Source: Candidatus Yanofskyibacteriota bacterium (GTDB taxonomy: Bacteria; Patescibacteriota; Minisyncoccia; 2-02-FULL-40-12; GWA2-44-9). From it: a stretch of DNA of 54,401 nucleotides. The notes under the pieces were generated by a model. That model worked only from the letters and a program-made list of their open reading frames with translations, had not been told where the DNA came from and did not search any database. Every line of letters begins with the position of its first letter. Position 1 is the stretch's first letter. The stretch covers positions 1 through 54,401 of the forward strand of contig JADLBM010000013.1 in NCBI GenBank assembly GCA_020847715.1, given 5' to 3'. The position numbers were made by a program, and so were the translations under genes. This document shows positions 45,281 through 54,401 of the stretch, in pieces.

Positions 45281-45309
45281 AGTATATCAGATGGCATCAA
45301 AACTGTCAA
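45281..45309 (-). promoter_or_regulatory. Strong sigma70 promoter of the ncRNA
   Basis: TTGACA-17-TATACT on minus strand. Confidence 0.85.
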
Positions 45310-45351
45310 TGCCTTCGCTCAGTAGCCGCTCCGCGCTCCTCCTCTTCTGCC

Positions 45352-46146
45352 CTATTTGTAGTACACCCTCCCAGCGGTGCGGAGGTCGATGTAGCGAGGC
45401 GCCCATGCGGCGTCGGTCGCCCGTTCGGATAGGAGGACTCCGAGTGTCGAGAGTTGGTCTGCAATGTCGCCGCTCGCGTCCATGTATAGCTCGAACGAAC
45501 GGTCGGTCGCGATACGCATATCGCCGGGAGCGGAATCAGGGAGTGTCGCCCAGCGCGGCCGAATACCGAGAGCGATAAGGCCGTCGGTTGCGGCAAGCAA
45601 GCGTTGGGTCACCTCCTGCGCATCATCAGCACTCGACCGCTCATCGTTCACGAGAAGCAGAAGAGGGCCGCGCGAGGGCACTGCTTCACCCCACTGTGCG
45701 CCTGAGCGGTCATAGTATCGACAAGCATCCCCACGGCACCAGATACCCACCGGTTCCCGTTCGACGACTGAAACCCGCAGGCCATGCGGGTAGACCTTCT
45801 CCACTGCGACCCGCTCGATATTCCCGTAGTGCTCGCGGAGCGCATCACCGACCGCCGTCGTATTGAGAAACAGGATATTCCGCGCGGGCTGAAATATCTG
45901 GAGGGTCCGCTGATCGAGGAGTCCGCCAACCGTGGCTGTCACCGCTTCGTTCCCGATCGCCTGCGCGCCATCGACCGCAATATTGGTGATAGCGAACAGC
46001 GACGAGACAAAAAACACCCAGACGAACGCGCCGCCCACAATAAGAAGCGCGACGCTCCACACGCCGATGCGCAACAGAACGGTGCGCCGATGCGCCTGCG
46101 CGATGGGGTCGCGCGTCGTCGTACGGGTACGGATAGGAACCGCCAT
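45352..46146 (-). CDS. ftsQ: FtsQ/DivIB-like cell division protein (POTRA)
   Basis: Single N-terminal TM then LFAITNIAVDGAQAIGNEAV…IERVAVEKVYPHGLRVSVVEREPVGIW. Confidence 0.82.
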   Translation of the reverse strand: MAVPIRTRTTTRDPIAQAHRRTVLLRIGVWSVALLIVGGAFVWVFFVSSLFAITNIAVDGAQAIGNEAVTATVGGLLDQRTLQIFQPARNILFLNTTAVGDALREHYGNIERVAVEKVYPHGLRVSVVEREPVGIWCRGDACRYYDRSGAQWGEAVPSRGPLLLLVNDERSSADDAQEVTQRLLAATDGLIALGIRPRWATLPDSAPGDMRIATDRSFELYMDASGDIADQLSTLGVLLSERATDAAWAPRYIDLRTAGRVYYK

Positions 46147-46153
46147 AGGAGAA

Positions 46154-47401
46154 TTACGCGGCCCGGATGACCTCGACCCCGCCCATGTAGGGCCGGAGCA
46201 CGTCGGGAACCGTGATGCTGCCGTCAGCGTTCTGGTAGTTCTCGACGATAGCAAGCGGGAAGCGGCTTGAATTCACTGCGGTGCCGTTGAGCGTGTGGAC
46301 CAGTGCGGTCGCACCCTCGGGTGTTCGGTAGCGGATGTTTAGGCGGCGTGATTGGTAGTCGGTGCAGTTGCTCGTACTCGTCACTTCGCCATATCCGTCC
46401 TTCATGACCATCCATGCTTCAATATCATACTTCCGGTACGCCGGACCACCGAGATCCCCCGCGGCGGTATCAATGACCTGATAGGGAAGCTTCAGCCCGT
46501 CACAGATTTCACGCTCGATGCTCACCAACTCTTCGTGGAGCTGCTCGCTCTGTTCGGGCGTGCAATAGATGAACATTTCCAGCTTGGTAAACTGGTGGAC
46601 ACGGTAGAGCCCCTTGGACACGCGCCCGTATGCGCCCGCTTCAGTGCGGAAACAATGCGACAAGGCAACATACTTCTTCGGGCCGGCGGACAAATCGAGA
46701 ATCTCGTCGGCGTGGTATCCGCCCATGGTGATTTCTGCAGTACCGATAAGCGAGAGATCGCTCTGCTCGATGGAATAGACCTGCGTTTCGGGACCACGCG
46801 GATTGAATCCGATGCCCGACAGGATGGAATCCTTGGCCATGTCAGGCGTCTCCATGAGCCGATAGCCATGCTTTGTGACAACATCGATGCCGTAGCTGAT
46901 GAGCGCACGGTTCAGGCGCACCAATGCATCGCTGCTGAAGTATGATTTTGAACCGGCAACCTTGGCGCCACGTTCGAAGTCAACGAGTCCGAGGTCGAGG
47001 AGAAGCGCTTCATGGTCGCGCGCCGGAAAATCGAACACCGGCGGCGTCCCCACGGTGGCAAGCACGCGGTAGTCGCCTTCACCGCCCTGCGGAACATCGG
47101 GATGGGTGAGGTTCGGCACACGGAGCAGAAGGAACCGGTACTCTTCGGTCACATTTGCCAAATCGGACTCAAGCACCTGAAGCTGCTCCCCAACTTCGCG
47201 CATGCGCACGATCTCCTCATCGGTCGGCTTTGTCTTCGAGCCCCGATTGCGGACCGCGCGAAGCTCGTCTGCCTTCGCAACGAGGGCGCGGCGCCGTTCA
47301 TCGATCTCGAGAAGCTTCGTAATGTCGATAGCAACTCCCCTGCGGGTGCAATTCTCCTGCACCTCCGCCGCGTGTTCCCGAATGTAGTTAATGTCGAGCA
47401 T
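46154..47401 (-). CDS. serS: Serine--tRNA ligase
   Basis: MLDINYIREHAAEVQENCTRRGV…LIGTAEI…FRTEAGAYGRVSKGLYRVHQFTKLEMF…TSTSNCTDYQSRRLNIRYR. Confidence 0.97.
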   Translation of the reverse strand: MLDINYIREHAAEVQENCTRRGVAIDITKLLEIDERRRALVAKADELRAVRNRGSKTKPTDEEIVRMREVGEQLQVLESDLANVTEEYRFLLLRVPNLTHPDVPQGGEGDYRVLATVGTPPVFDFPARDHEALLLDLGLVDFERGAKVAGSKSYFSSDALVRLNRALISYGIDVVTKHGYRLMETPDMAKDSILSGIGFNPRGPETQVYSIEQSDLSLIGTAEITMGGYHADEILDLSAGPKKYVALSHCFRTEAGAYGRVSKGLYRVHQFTKLEMFIYCTPEQSEQLHEELVSIEREICDGLKLPYQVIDTAAGDLGGPAYRKYDIEAWMVMKDGYGEVTSTSNCTDYQSRRLNIRYRTPEGATALVHTLNGTAVNSSRFPLAIVENYQNADGSITVPDVLRPYMGGVEVIRAA

Positions 47402-47404
47402 AGA

Positions 47405-48865
47405 TTATTCGCGTGGTTTCATCGTCGGGAACAGAATAACATCGCGGATGGAGTGACTTCCGGTCAGGAGCATGGTGAAACGATCCAGTCCAAGCCCCCA
47501 TCCTGCCGTCGGCGGCATTCCGTATTCCAATGCCTCAACAAAATCTTCGTCCATACGCTGCGCCTCCTCATCGCCTTTCGCGCGATTCGCCTCCTGCGCA
47601 GAAAACCGTTCGCGCTGATCGATGGGGTCGTTCAGCTCGCCGAACGCCTTGATGAGCTCGAATCCCGCCGCAAAGAACTGGAACGCCCAGACAAGTTCCG
47701 GCTGCTCGGTGCGCTTCGCCAACGGCAATAGTTGTGCGGGCCAGTCGGTGACGAAAGTTGGTTCAATGAGTGTCTTTCGGATGACCTTCTTGAAGAGTTC
47801 GTCGGCCAAGCCCTCACGGCTTACGATTTTCTCGACACGAACGCCGAGCCGCTGAGTGGCGGCATCGAGATCTTCGTAGGTTGCCGAAAGGAAGTCTACG
47901 CCAATGTGCTCCGTGAAGAGCTCGCGGAATGTGACGCGGCGGTACGGCCCTGCGAATTCAACGCGCTGACCTTCGTAGGAAAGCGCCGAAGAGCCGGTCA
48001 CTGCCTCCACTGCGTGCGCGAGGACGCGCTCCGTGAAGCTCATCGCCCATTCTAAATCGCGGTATGCAGCATAGAATTCGAGCGCGGAAAATTCGGGGTT
48101 GTGATCACGATCCATACCCTCGTTCCGGAAGTTCGTCGTGAACTCATAGACACTCTGCATGCCGCCGACCACAAGCCGCTTGAGGTAGAGCTCTGGTGCG
48201 ATGCGCAGGAAGAGGTCGATATCGAGGGCGTTCATGTGCGTCTTGAACGGGCGCGCGGATGCTCCGCCGTAGAGGGGCTGGAGCGTCGGGGTCGTAACTT
48301 CGAGGAATCCTTCACCATCGAAGAACTCACGGAGCGCGCGAGTCAATTTCGAGCGCTTCACGAACGCAGCGCGCACATCGTCGCTCATGATGAGATCGAG
48401 GTAGCGCTTGCGGTACCGCTCATCGGTGTCGGTCAGACCGTGCCATTTCTCGGGGAGCGGCAGGAGCGACTTTGTGAGCATCGCCCACCCAGACGCCTCA
48501 ATGCTCCGCTCGCCACGCTTGGTCGTTCCGAGCGTGCCGGACACCTCAATAATGTCGCCGATATCGACGACCGACAAGAAAAACTCGTATGCCTCTTGGC
48601 CAATGCGGTCGGCACCAATGAGCGCCTGCAGGGTACCGGACCCGTCGTTGATATCGAGGAACGTGAGGCCACCGTGCCCGCGCTGGGCCATGACGCGACC
48701 CGCGAGTGTAATCGGTTCGTGGGAAGTAGCGAGCGCATCGAACTGCGCGATAGCGTCGCCAAGCGTGTGCGTACGAGCAGTTGTTGCAGGGTACGGATCA
48801 ATACCCGCGTCACGCAGGCGGGCAAGCTTCTTGAGCCGCTCGTTCCGAAAGTCGTCCAGTGCCAT
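47405..48865 (-). CDS. lysS: Lysine--tRNA ligase (class II)
   Basis: RYRKRYLDLI, GFLEVTTPTLQPLYGGASARPFKTHMNALDIDLFLRIAPELYLKRLVVGG, GWGLGLDRFTMLLTGS. Confidence 0.97.
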   Translation of the reverse strand: MALDDFRNERLKKLARLRDAGIDPYPATTARTHTLGDAIAQFDALATSHEPITLAGRVMAQRGHGGLTFLDINDGSGTLQALIGADRIGQEAYEFFLSVVDIGDIIEVSGTLGTTKRGERSIEASGWAMLTKSLLPLPEKWHGLTDTDERYRKRYLDLIMSDDVRAAFVKRSKLTRALREFFDGEGFLEVTTPTLQPLYGGASARPFKTHMNALDIDLFLRIAPELYLKRLVVGGMQSVYEFTTNFRNEGMDRDHNPEFSALEFYAAYRDLEWAMSFTERVLAHAVEAVTGSSALSYEGQRVEFAGPYRRVTFRELFTEHIGVDFLSATYEDLDAATQRLGVRVEKIVSREGLADELFKKVIRKTLIEPTFVTDWPAQLLPLAKRTEQPELVWAFQFFAAGFELIKAFGELNDPIDQRERFSAQEANRAKGDEEAQRMDEDFVEALEYGMPPTAGWGLGLDRFTMLLTGSHSIRDVILFPTMKPRE

Positions 48866-48892
48866 GTGTGAGAAATAATAGCAAATCAACGC

Positions 48893-48926
48893 AAAAAGAA
48901 AACATCCCGCAAAGCGGGATGTTTTC
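48893..48926 (-). terminator. Terminator downstream of greA
   Basis: gaaaacatcccgc aaa gcgggatgttttc. Confidence 0.8.
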
Positions 48927-48937
48927 TCGGGGAGAAG

Positions 48938-49396
48938 CTACTTAATCTCGAGAACCTTGTATTCGACCTCGCCCTTCGGTGTGCGGACGGAGACCTTGTC
49001 GCCCTTCTTGGTGCCCAAGAGGGCGGTACCGAGCGGGGATTCATTGCTGATTTTCCCATTCGCGGGGTCCGCCTCGGCCGCTCCCACGATGACGAACTCA
49101 CGGGAATCTTTTCCTGCTTGGACCTTCAGGTGTGAACCGACACGCGCAACGCCACTCGATGCTCGAGCCTCGATGAGGACGGCGTTGTCGAGGATGGCTT
49201 TGAGCTCCTCAACGCGGCCCTCGTTCAGGGACTGCGCCTCTTTTGCCTCTGCAAATTCAGCGTTTTCGGTCAGGTCGCCCTGCTCTTTCGCCTCTTTGAT
49301 GCGTGCGGCAATTTCCGTGCGTAATTGCCCGGTCCGGTGCGCATACTCTGCCTTTAGTTTTTCGAGCCCTTCTTTGCTGAAGTATTGCTGGTCCAT
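48938..49396 (-). CDS. greA: Transcription elongation factor GreA
   Basis: YFSKEGLEKLKAEY…IAARIKEAKEQGDLTENAEFAEAKEAQ…NESPLGTALLGTKKGDKVSVRTPKGEVEYKVLEI. Confidence 0.97.
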   Translation of the reverse strand: MDQQYFSKEGLEKLKAEYAHRTGQLRTEIAARIKEAKEQGDLTENAEFAEAKEAQSLNEGRVEELKAILDNAVLIEARASSGVARVGSHLKVQAGKDSREFVIVGAAEADPANGKISNESPLGTALLGTKKGDKVSVRTPKGEVEYKVLEIK

Positions 49397-49451
49397 GCGT
49401 AATGACAGAATAATGTGGGACACTCTACCATAGTCCTATCCACAGGGCAAC

Positions 49452-51383
49452 CTACGGCGAGGGGGATAGAGACGCCGAGGGGGCGGGAGTGCCTCGTCCA
49501 GCTCCGAAATACCACTGGAGGAACCGGTGCGCCACCCGCAAGGCATACCCTTGGTTTGATGCAGAACCCTCGATGAGGACCGTCAGCGCGATCTCGGGAT
49601 GTTCTGCGGGAGCGTACACGGTCAACAGGGAGTTAATACGCTGGCCCTTCACGACCTCCGCGGTCCCCGTCTTTGCCGCCGCTGTAACTGGAAGGTCGGA
49701 AAGCAGTCGCGCAGTACCGTGTACAACGGTCCCGCGCATAGCCTTCTGCATAGCGGTAATAACATCGGGTGAGAACGGCAACGTCCCAACCTGCTCAGAC
49801 TCCACGATTCGGACGGTTGCACGCTGGTCGTCGACAACTCGCCGAACAACCTTGGGCTGCCACAGGGTGCCGCCGTTCGCGATGGCCGATACCATGGTAT
49901 TAAGCCAGAGTGGTGTTACCAGAAGGTCGCCCTGCCCGATGGAAATGTTGTAGGTATCGCCTTGGTACCACGGCTCTTTCGTCGTGATGTGCTTCCACTC
50001 TGGACTCGGAATAAATCCGGTCTCTTCTCCCGGCAAATCAATACCGAGCACATGGTCCGCAAACGCTGCGGCAAGATATTTAATGATGCGCGTCACCCCA
50101 AGCCCGTCCACCGAACCATACCCGCCGCCCACCGTGTAGAAGTACACGTTGCACGAGTCGGCAATGGCTCGATTCAAATCGAACGCTCCGGTATCTGGAC
50201 GCCAGTTTTTGAATACATACGGATCGGATGGGTTACTGGGGTTCGGCATACTGATGCTGATGCAGTCATAGTTCACCACCTGATCTGCTCGAACGATGCG
50301 CTCCTGCAGAGCGGTCATGCCAATGAACGGCTTGATGGTCGAACCCGGATTGTATCGACCGCTAATCGCCCGGTTGAACAGCGGCCGCGCCCGACTGTTG
50401 AACAAACGCTCGAAATCCTCCTGTGAGAGTCGCGCTCCGTTGAACACGTTGTTATCGTACGAGGGGAAGCTGACCATTCCAAGAACGGAGCCATCCCGCG
50501 GATCCTGCGCGATAGCGGCCGCTTCGCTTAAACCGCTCTCGCGGAGAATGTCCCACACAGAATTCCATAGCACCTTCTGTGCGTCCGCATCTAATGCCAG
50601 CACTACATTCTCCCCCGCTTCTGCCGGCGTACTCTCGGTTCCCTGCGCTGGCTGGAATTGCAACTGCCCGTGCGTCCCCCGCAGAACATCCTCATACTGC
50701 GCCTCCACCCCAAGGCGTCCGATAGTATCCGATGGAAGGTAGTATTCATCGGCGACCATATCGGTGCGACTCACCTTCCCGACATACCCGATGACATGCG
50801 AGAACTGTGCGCTATCGAGATAGTTCCGCTTGGTACTCGTAATAATGGAGAACCCCGGCGGCAACCGGTCTTTGAGCGCAAGCACCTGTGCGCGCGAGAG
50901 GTCGGTCGCCGCAAAAAATACCGCGTTCTTCCGAAGCGCATCTTCAAGCTCAAGCGAAAGCTCCTCAGGCGAGCGCTCGAGCGTCGCGGCAAGCTCCCGC
51001 ATCCCGCGGAGGGCGCCACTCTCCCGTATGACCTGCCGGCTGATGACCAAGAGATCGAAACTCGGCACATTCTGTACCAGCGGCTTTCCGGTCCGGTCCA
51101 TGATAATGCCACGAGGGGGCGGAACGGATACATTCACGGTGCGATTCCGTGCGCTCAGCGTTCCGTAGTGCCCGTGCTGGATGACGCCAAGCCACAACAC
51201 CGTGCCCGTAAGGAGCGCACAGAGCATACCGGCAACTGCGTAGGCCGTCCGGAACACTCCGTCGCCGACGGGAACCTCAATGGCAGAAAGGTGGCTCCCT
51301 GCATCGATGAGCGTCTCCTCGGGGGCGACCCACTCGTCTCGATCAGGGGCAACCTGGTACCGTCGTCGTTGAAATATACTCAT
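49452..51383 (-). CDS. mrdA: Penicillin-binding protein 2 (transpeptidase)
   Basis: PPRGIIMDRTGKPLVQN; GSTIKPF (SxxK), SCN, AAKTGTAEV (KTG). Confidence 0.94.
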   Translation of the reverse strand: MSIFQRRRYQVAPDRDEWVAPEETLIDAGSHLSAIEVPVGDGVFRTAYAVAGMLCALLTGTVLWLGVIQHGHYGTLSARNRTVNVSVPPPRGIIMDRTGKPLVQNVPSFDLLVISRQVIRESGALRGMRELAATLERSPEELSLELEDALRKNAVFFAATDLSRAQVLALKDRLPPGFSIITSTKRNYLDSAQFSHVIGYVGKVSRTDMVADEYYLPSDTIGRLGVEAQYEDVLRGTHGQLQFQPAQGTESTPAEAGENVVLALDADAQKVLWNSVWDILRESGLSEAAAIAQDPRDGSVLGMVSFPSYDNNVFNGARLSQEDFERLFNSRARPLFNRAISGRYNPGSTIKPFIGMTALQERIVRADQVVNYDCISISMPNPSNPSDPYVFKNWRPDTGAFDLNRAIADSCNVYFYTVGGGYGSVDGLGVTRIIKYLAAAFADHVLGIDLPGEETGFIPSPEWKHITTKEPWYQGDTYNISIGQGDLLVTPLWLNTMVSAIANGGTLWQPKVVRRVVDDQRATVRIVESEQVGTLPFSPDVITAMQKAMRGTVVHGTARLLSDLPVTAAAKTGTAEVVKGQRINSLLTVYAPAEHPEIALTVLIEGSASNQGYALRVAHRFLQWYFGAGRGTPAPSASLSPSP

Positions 51384-51916
51384 ACACCAAAGATAACCCT
51401 CCGCCGGAATGGCTCGTCAGCACGCCGAAGGAGCACGAGTACCGCGACGCACACTCCGATAAGCCATGCCGGCGGCGGCAGCGGCAGCGTTCGAAGACGA
51501 AGTATGAATGCTCCGCTTCCATAGATGAGAACGCTCACCCCCACACCACCGACCGCCATGATTGAAAATACACCGAGCGCACATACAAAGGTCCGCACAA
51601 CATCCCCGACCCGCCATCCGTCTTGCGATACCCACGGCGTGAGCGAGACAAACCGACTGACGAGTACAACGCACACAACGGCAATCGCGTAGGCGAGGGA
51701 CAGAACACCCAATGGAATACCATAGACCAGCTCGACTCCGCACAAGAGCGCAAGCGTTCCGTAGACTACGGAGTCTGTTGGTCCATCGTACGCGAGTACT
51801 GTCGCGACAAGCACGACGAGTATCCACGATGCGCCTGGACCTGCCAGCGGTGCGAGTATAGCAACACTAAACAGAAGCCCGCGAACTATATGTGAACGGA
51901 ACGAATGGGTGGTCAT
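51380..51916 (-). CDS. mreD: Membrane protein at the MreD position
   Basis: 178-aa polytopic protein between mreC and mrdA with ATGA overlaps; identity mainly by synteny. Confidence 0.6.
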   Translation of the reverse strand: MTTHSFRSHIVRGLLFSVAILAPLAGPGASWILVVLVATVLAYDGPTDSVVYGTLALLCGVELVYGIPLGVLSLAYAIAVVCVVLVSRFVSLTPWVSQDGWRVGDVVRTFVCALGVFSIMAVGGVGVSVLIYGSGAFILRLRTLPLPPPAWLIGVCVAVLVLLRRADEPFRRRVIFGV

Positions 51917-52701
51917 GGTCGGATAACGAACACGGATCCTGATATCCCAGCCGATACTGCCGGAGCGATGCGCACGGTGAGAAAGAGTGTTGCCGCTTCG
52001 GTATCCACCGACCTCACCGTGCCGATGACCAGCCCCACTGGATACCGATCGTCGCCACTCGTCACAACCTGCTGACCCTCTTGCACCGATTCGCCCTTCT
52101 GCACGAGGTCCAAGGTGATTTCCCCATCGCTACCAGTTCGGACCAATCCGGATACCTCCGTCCCGACGATACGGGCGGTTGCCTCGAACTGAGCATCCCC
52201 GACGGCGCGCACGACGGCGTGCCGATCCGCAACCTCCTGCACGATTCCCACCAACGCCCCCTGTCCGGTCACGACCGCATCACCACGAGCAACTCCGCTC
52301 TCGGTTCCGCGATTCACAACAACCTGTCGCACCCCACCCTCTCGCGGATAGGCGAATACACCCGCCTCAACGGGTGATTCTGTGAGACGCTCCTTGATAC
52401 CGAGCGCATCACGAAGGGTTGCAATCTCCCGCCGGAGCGCCTCTTCCCGCGCACCGCTCGCGCGCAAGGCATCGGCCTGCTCGCGTGCTCGAAGCTCATC
52501 AGAGCCCTCGGGGACATGCCCCGCCAGCGTCGTCAGGAGCGCCCGTCCACGGGAGAATCCTTGCGCAATCGGCGCCAGGACCTGTCCGGTCATATCGGCG
52601 GCCCATCCGGTCAGACGCGAACCAAAGAGCCATGCGTTCCCCAGAACGACTACTGCCAGACTAACTACAAGAAGAAGGCGCGATGTGGCAGAACGCTGCA
52701 T
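51913..52701 (-). CDS. mreC: Rod shape-determining protein MreC
   Basis: N-terminal TM + coiled coil, EAGVFAYPREGGVRQVVVNRGTESGVARGDAVVTGQGALVGIVQEV. Confidence 0.93.
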   Translation of the reverse strand: MQRSATSRLLLVVSLAVVVLGNAWLFGSRLTGWAADMTGQVLAPIAQGFSRGRALLTTLAGHVPEGSDELRAREQADALRASGAREEALRREIATLRDALGIKERLTESPVEAGVFAYPREGGVRQVVVNRGTESGVARGDAVVTGQGALVGIVQEVADRHAVVRAVGDAQFEATARIVGTEVSGLVRTGSDGEITLDLVQKGESVQEGQQVVTSGDDRYPVGLVIGTVRSVDTEAATLFLTVRIAPAVSAGISGSVFVIRP

Positions 52702-52713
52702 GGAGCGAAATCG

Positions 52714-53763
52714 TTAACGATACTCTTCCTCCTGATGGGTCAGGAGAACTGGGCGAAGGCGCTCGAGGTCCTCCAAGACCATGCCACACCCACGCACCAC
52801 AGCGGTAAGCGGATCGGCGACCGGTTGTACCAGTAGTTTCGTCTCTTTTGCGATGAGTGCGTCGAGGCCGCGCAGCATGGCGCCGCCACCAGCGAGTGCG
52901 ATTGGGCGATTCAACAGGTCAGCGGTCAGCTCCGGCGGCGTCTCCTCGATGGTGTTCTTCACCGCTCGAACGATGCTCTTAACGGAACGGCTGATGGCAG
53001 TACGAATCTCCTGCGAGGTCACCGCAATCTCGCGGGGAAGTCCGCTGAGCAGGTCCCGCCCGCGCACCGGCTGTTCGAGCTCTTCTTCGAGATCCCACGC
53101 CGATGCGAGCGCGATTTTCACATTCTCTCCGGTCGCCTCTCCGATAAGCAGGTTTCGCTCCTCACGGAGGTACCGGATAATGTCGTCGGTGATTTTGTCG
53201 CCGGCAATACGCAGTGAGCGGGATGAGATAAGGCCGCCCATGGAGATAACGGCGACCTCGGTGGTTCCGCCGCCAATGTCGACGATGACATTCGGAACGG
53301 CATCTTGAATCGGAAGGCGCGCACCCAATGCGGCGGCCATCGGCTCCTCAATGAGGTACACCTCGCGAGCGCCGGCGTTATAGGTCGCGTCCTGCACGGC
53401 CCGCCGCTCGACCTCGGTGACACCCGAGGGGATGCCGACGACCACGCGCGGTCGCGGCATGATAGACCAGGTGCCCGCATGCACTTTATCAATGAAGTAC
53501 TTGAGCATCTGCTCGGTCACTTCAAAGTCGGAGACAACACCGCTCACGAGCGGGCGCGTGACGGTGATATGCCCTGGCGTGCGGCCGATCATACGGCGCG
53601 CATCGCTTCCGATGGCGAGGATTTTGCCCGTCTTCTGGTTGAGCGCCACAATGCTCGGCTCATTGATGACAATGCCTTTATCGCGCACATAGACGAGGGT
53701 GTTGGCAGTCCCCAGATCGATGCCGATATCTTTTGACCAGACCCCCAGAAGCTTGTTCAACAT
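52714..53763 (-). CDS. mreB: Rod shape-determining protein MreB
   Basis: KDIGIDLGTANTLVYVRDKGIVINEPSIVALN…VVVGIPSGVTEVERRAV…VDIGGGTTEVAVIS. Confidence 0.98.
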   Translation of the reverse strand: MLNKLLGVWSKDIGIDLGTANTLVYVRDKGIVINEPSIVALNQKTGKILAIGSDARRMIGRTPGHITVTRPLVSGVVSDFEVTEQMLKYFIDKVHAGTWSIMPRPRVVVGIPSGVTEVERRAVQDATYNAGAREVYLIEEPMAAALGARLPIQDAVPNVIVDIGGGTTEVAVISMGGLISSRSLRIAGDKITDDIIRYLREERNLLIGEATGENVKIALASAWDLEEELEQPVRGRDLLSGLPREIAVTSQEIRTAISRSVKSIVRAVKNTIEETPPELTADLLNRPIALAGGGAMLRGLDALIAKETKLLVQPVADPLTAVVRGCGMVLEDLERLRPVLLTHQEEEYR

Positions 53764-53834
53764 ATCGTGTAGTGACAGTACACTCTACCAAAGGAATCTT
53801 CAACCCGCAAAAAGCGCCGACCCGCACGCAAAAA

Positions 53835-53863
53835 TTGACAAACGTAAAAATAAAGCGCAATAT
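53835..53863 (+). promoter_or_regulatory. sigma70-like promoter
   Basis: TTGACA-17-CAATAT. Confidence 0.55.
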
Positions 53864-53885
53864 ATGCCAGCACTGGAGGTGGTGT

Positions 53886-54401
53886 ATGGGAACTCGTCAG
53901 TTCACGCATTCGCTGTTCCGCTGGAGCATCGTGGCAGGCCTCGCGATGGGCCTCTTCTGGTGGGTCTGGGCGTGGTTCGGCCCCCTCCCTCCATACCGCA
54001 CGCCTGACCTGAAAGGGGTCATCGGCCCACGTGTCTGGTGGTTCGATGTCATTTTGGTCATCCTACTTGTGAATCTGATGGGGTGGCTCATGAGAGCCAT
54101 AGAGGACAGCGAGTTCAGTCTCAGCGGGTTCGCAGGCGGCCTCGTCGGCGCAGGATGCGGCATGTTATCCGGTGACATGTTTGCGCCATCCACGGGTTGG
54201 CTCATCGGCCTCGTCTTCGGGGGCTACATCGGCGCAGGCGCCGGCACGCTCCTATGGATCGCCTTCCGCGAGTTCGCACGGTTCGCGTGGCTGAACGCCA
54301 AGGGCATCTTCGGCATTCTGGCGGCACTGGTCACCGGCGGCGTGCCTCTGATGTGGAAGCGCCTCGTCGCGTTCCTCTCGGCGGCGGAGCTTGAGACCAA
54401 A
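53886..54401 (+). CDS. Polytopic membrane protein, 3'-truncated by window end
   Basis: MGTRQFTHSLFRWSIVAGLAMGLFWWVWAWFG…; open frame of 172 codons without stop; SD GGAGGTGG; not in ORF track because it runs off the end. Confidence 0.7.
   Translation, partial: MGTRQFTHSLFRWSIVAGLAMGLFWWVWAWFGPLPPYRTPDLKGVIGPRVWWFDVILVILLVNLMGWLMRAIEDSEFSLSGFAGGLVGAGCGMLSGDMFAPSTGWLIGLVFGGYIGAGAGTLLWIAFREFARFAWLNAKGIFGILAALVTGGVPLMWKRLVAFLSAAELETK

Noticed and set aside
44665-45309. Minus-strand ORFs of 214 aa and 141 aa over the 45 kb intergenic region
   Set aside because: They traverse perfect stems and the terminator, extend antisense into the glycosyltransferase gene, and have random-looking composition; the region fits an ncRNA better.
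1-54401. CRISPR array or cas genes
   Set aside because: No regularly spaced short direct repeats and no cas-like proteins seen.
1-54401. Recoded UGA (Gly/Trp) as in some CPR lineages
   Set aside because: Many well-conserved genes end at TGA at the expected length (e.g. msrB, dnaX) and none shows in-frame TGA.

Overview
The window is a 54.4 kb, mostly GC-rich bacterial chromosome segment. It is densely packed, with many ATGA start/stop overlaps and many small exported or zinc-binding proteins. The overall style suggests Patescibacteria/CPR (inference only). TGA acts as a normal stop codon. Recognisable content includes: a modular lipoprotein; an AI-2E-type permease; an epimerase; NDH-2; a copper/cupredoxin operon (CopA, cupredoxin, HMA-SafE-cupredoxin fusion); MsrB; dUTPase; a HybB/NrfD membrane protein fused to a tri-heme tail, with a HybA-like ferredoxin; a 19-25 kb belt of small ORFan genes with their own promoters and terminators; a lower-GC island (about 25.3-32.6 kb) with an AlwI-family restriction enzyme, a fused double adenine methyltransferase, a serine recombinase and a DUF5343 + HEPN pair, next to tRNA-Gln(UUG); three tandem small zinc-finger paralogs; dnaX; GtrA; a VirD4/TraG-like ATPase; two PMT-type glycosyltransferases; and a long minus-strand cluster mreB-mreC-mreD-mrdA-greA-lysS-serS-ftsQ. 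The most interesting candidates are (i) a ~530-nt, promoter- and terminator-bounded, highly structured ncRNA gene at 44740-45309 (-) that matches no family I can recognise, (ii) a second GC-rich structured intergenic element at 37388-37832 closed by a 14-bp stem, (iii) the heme-tailed NrfD/HybA-like module without a visible catalytic subunit, and (iv) the tandem zinc-finger cassette array.
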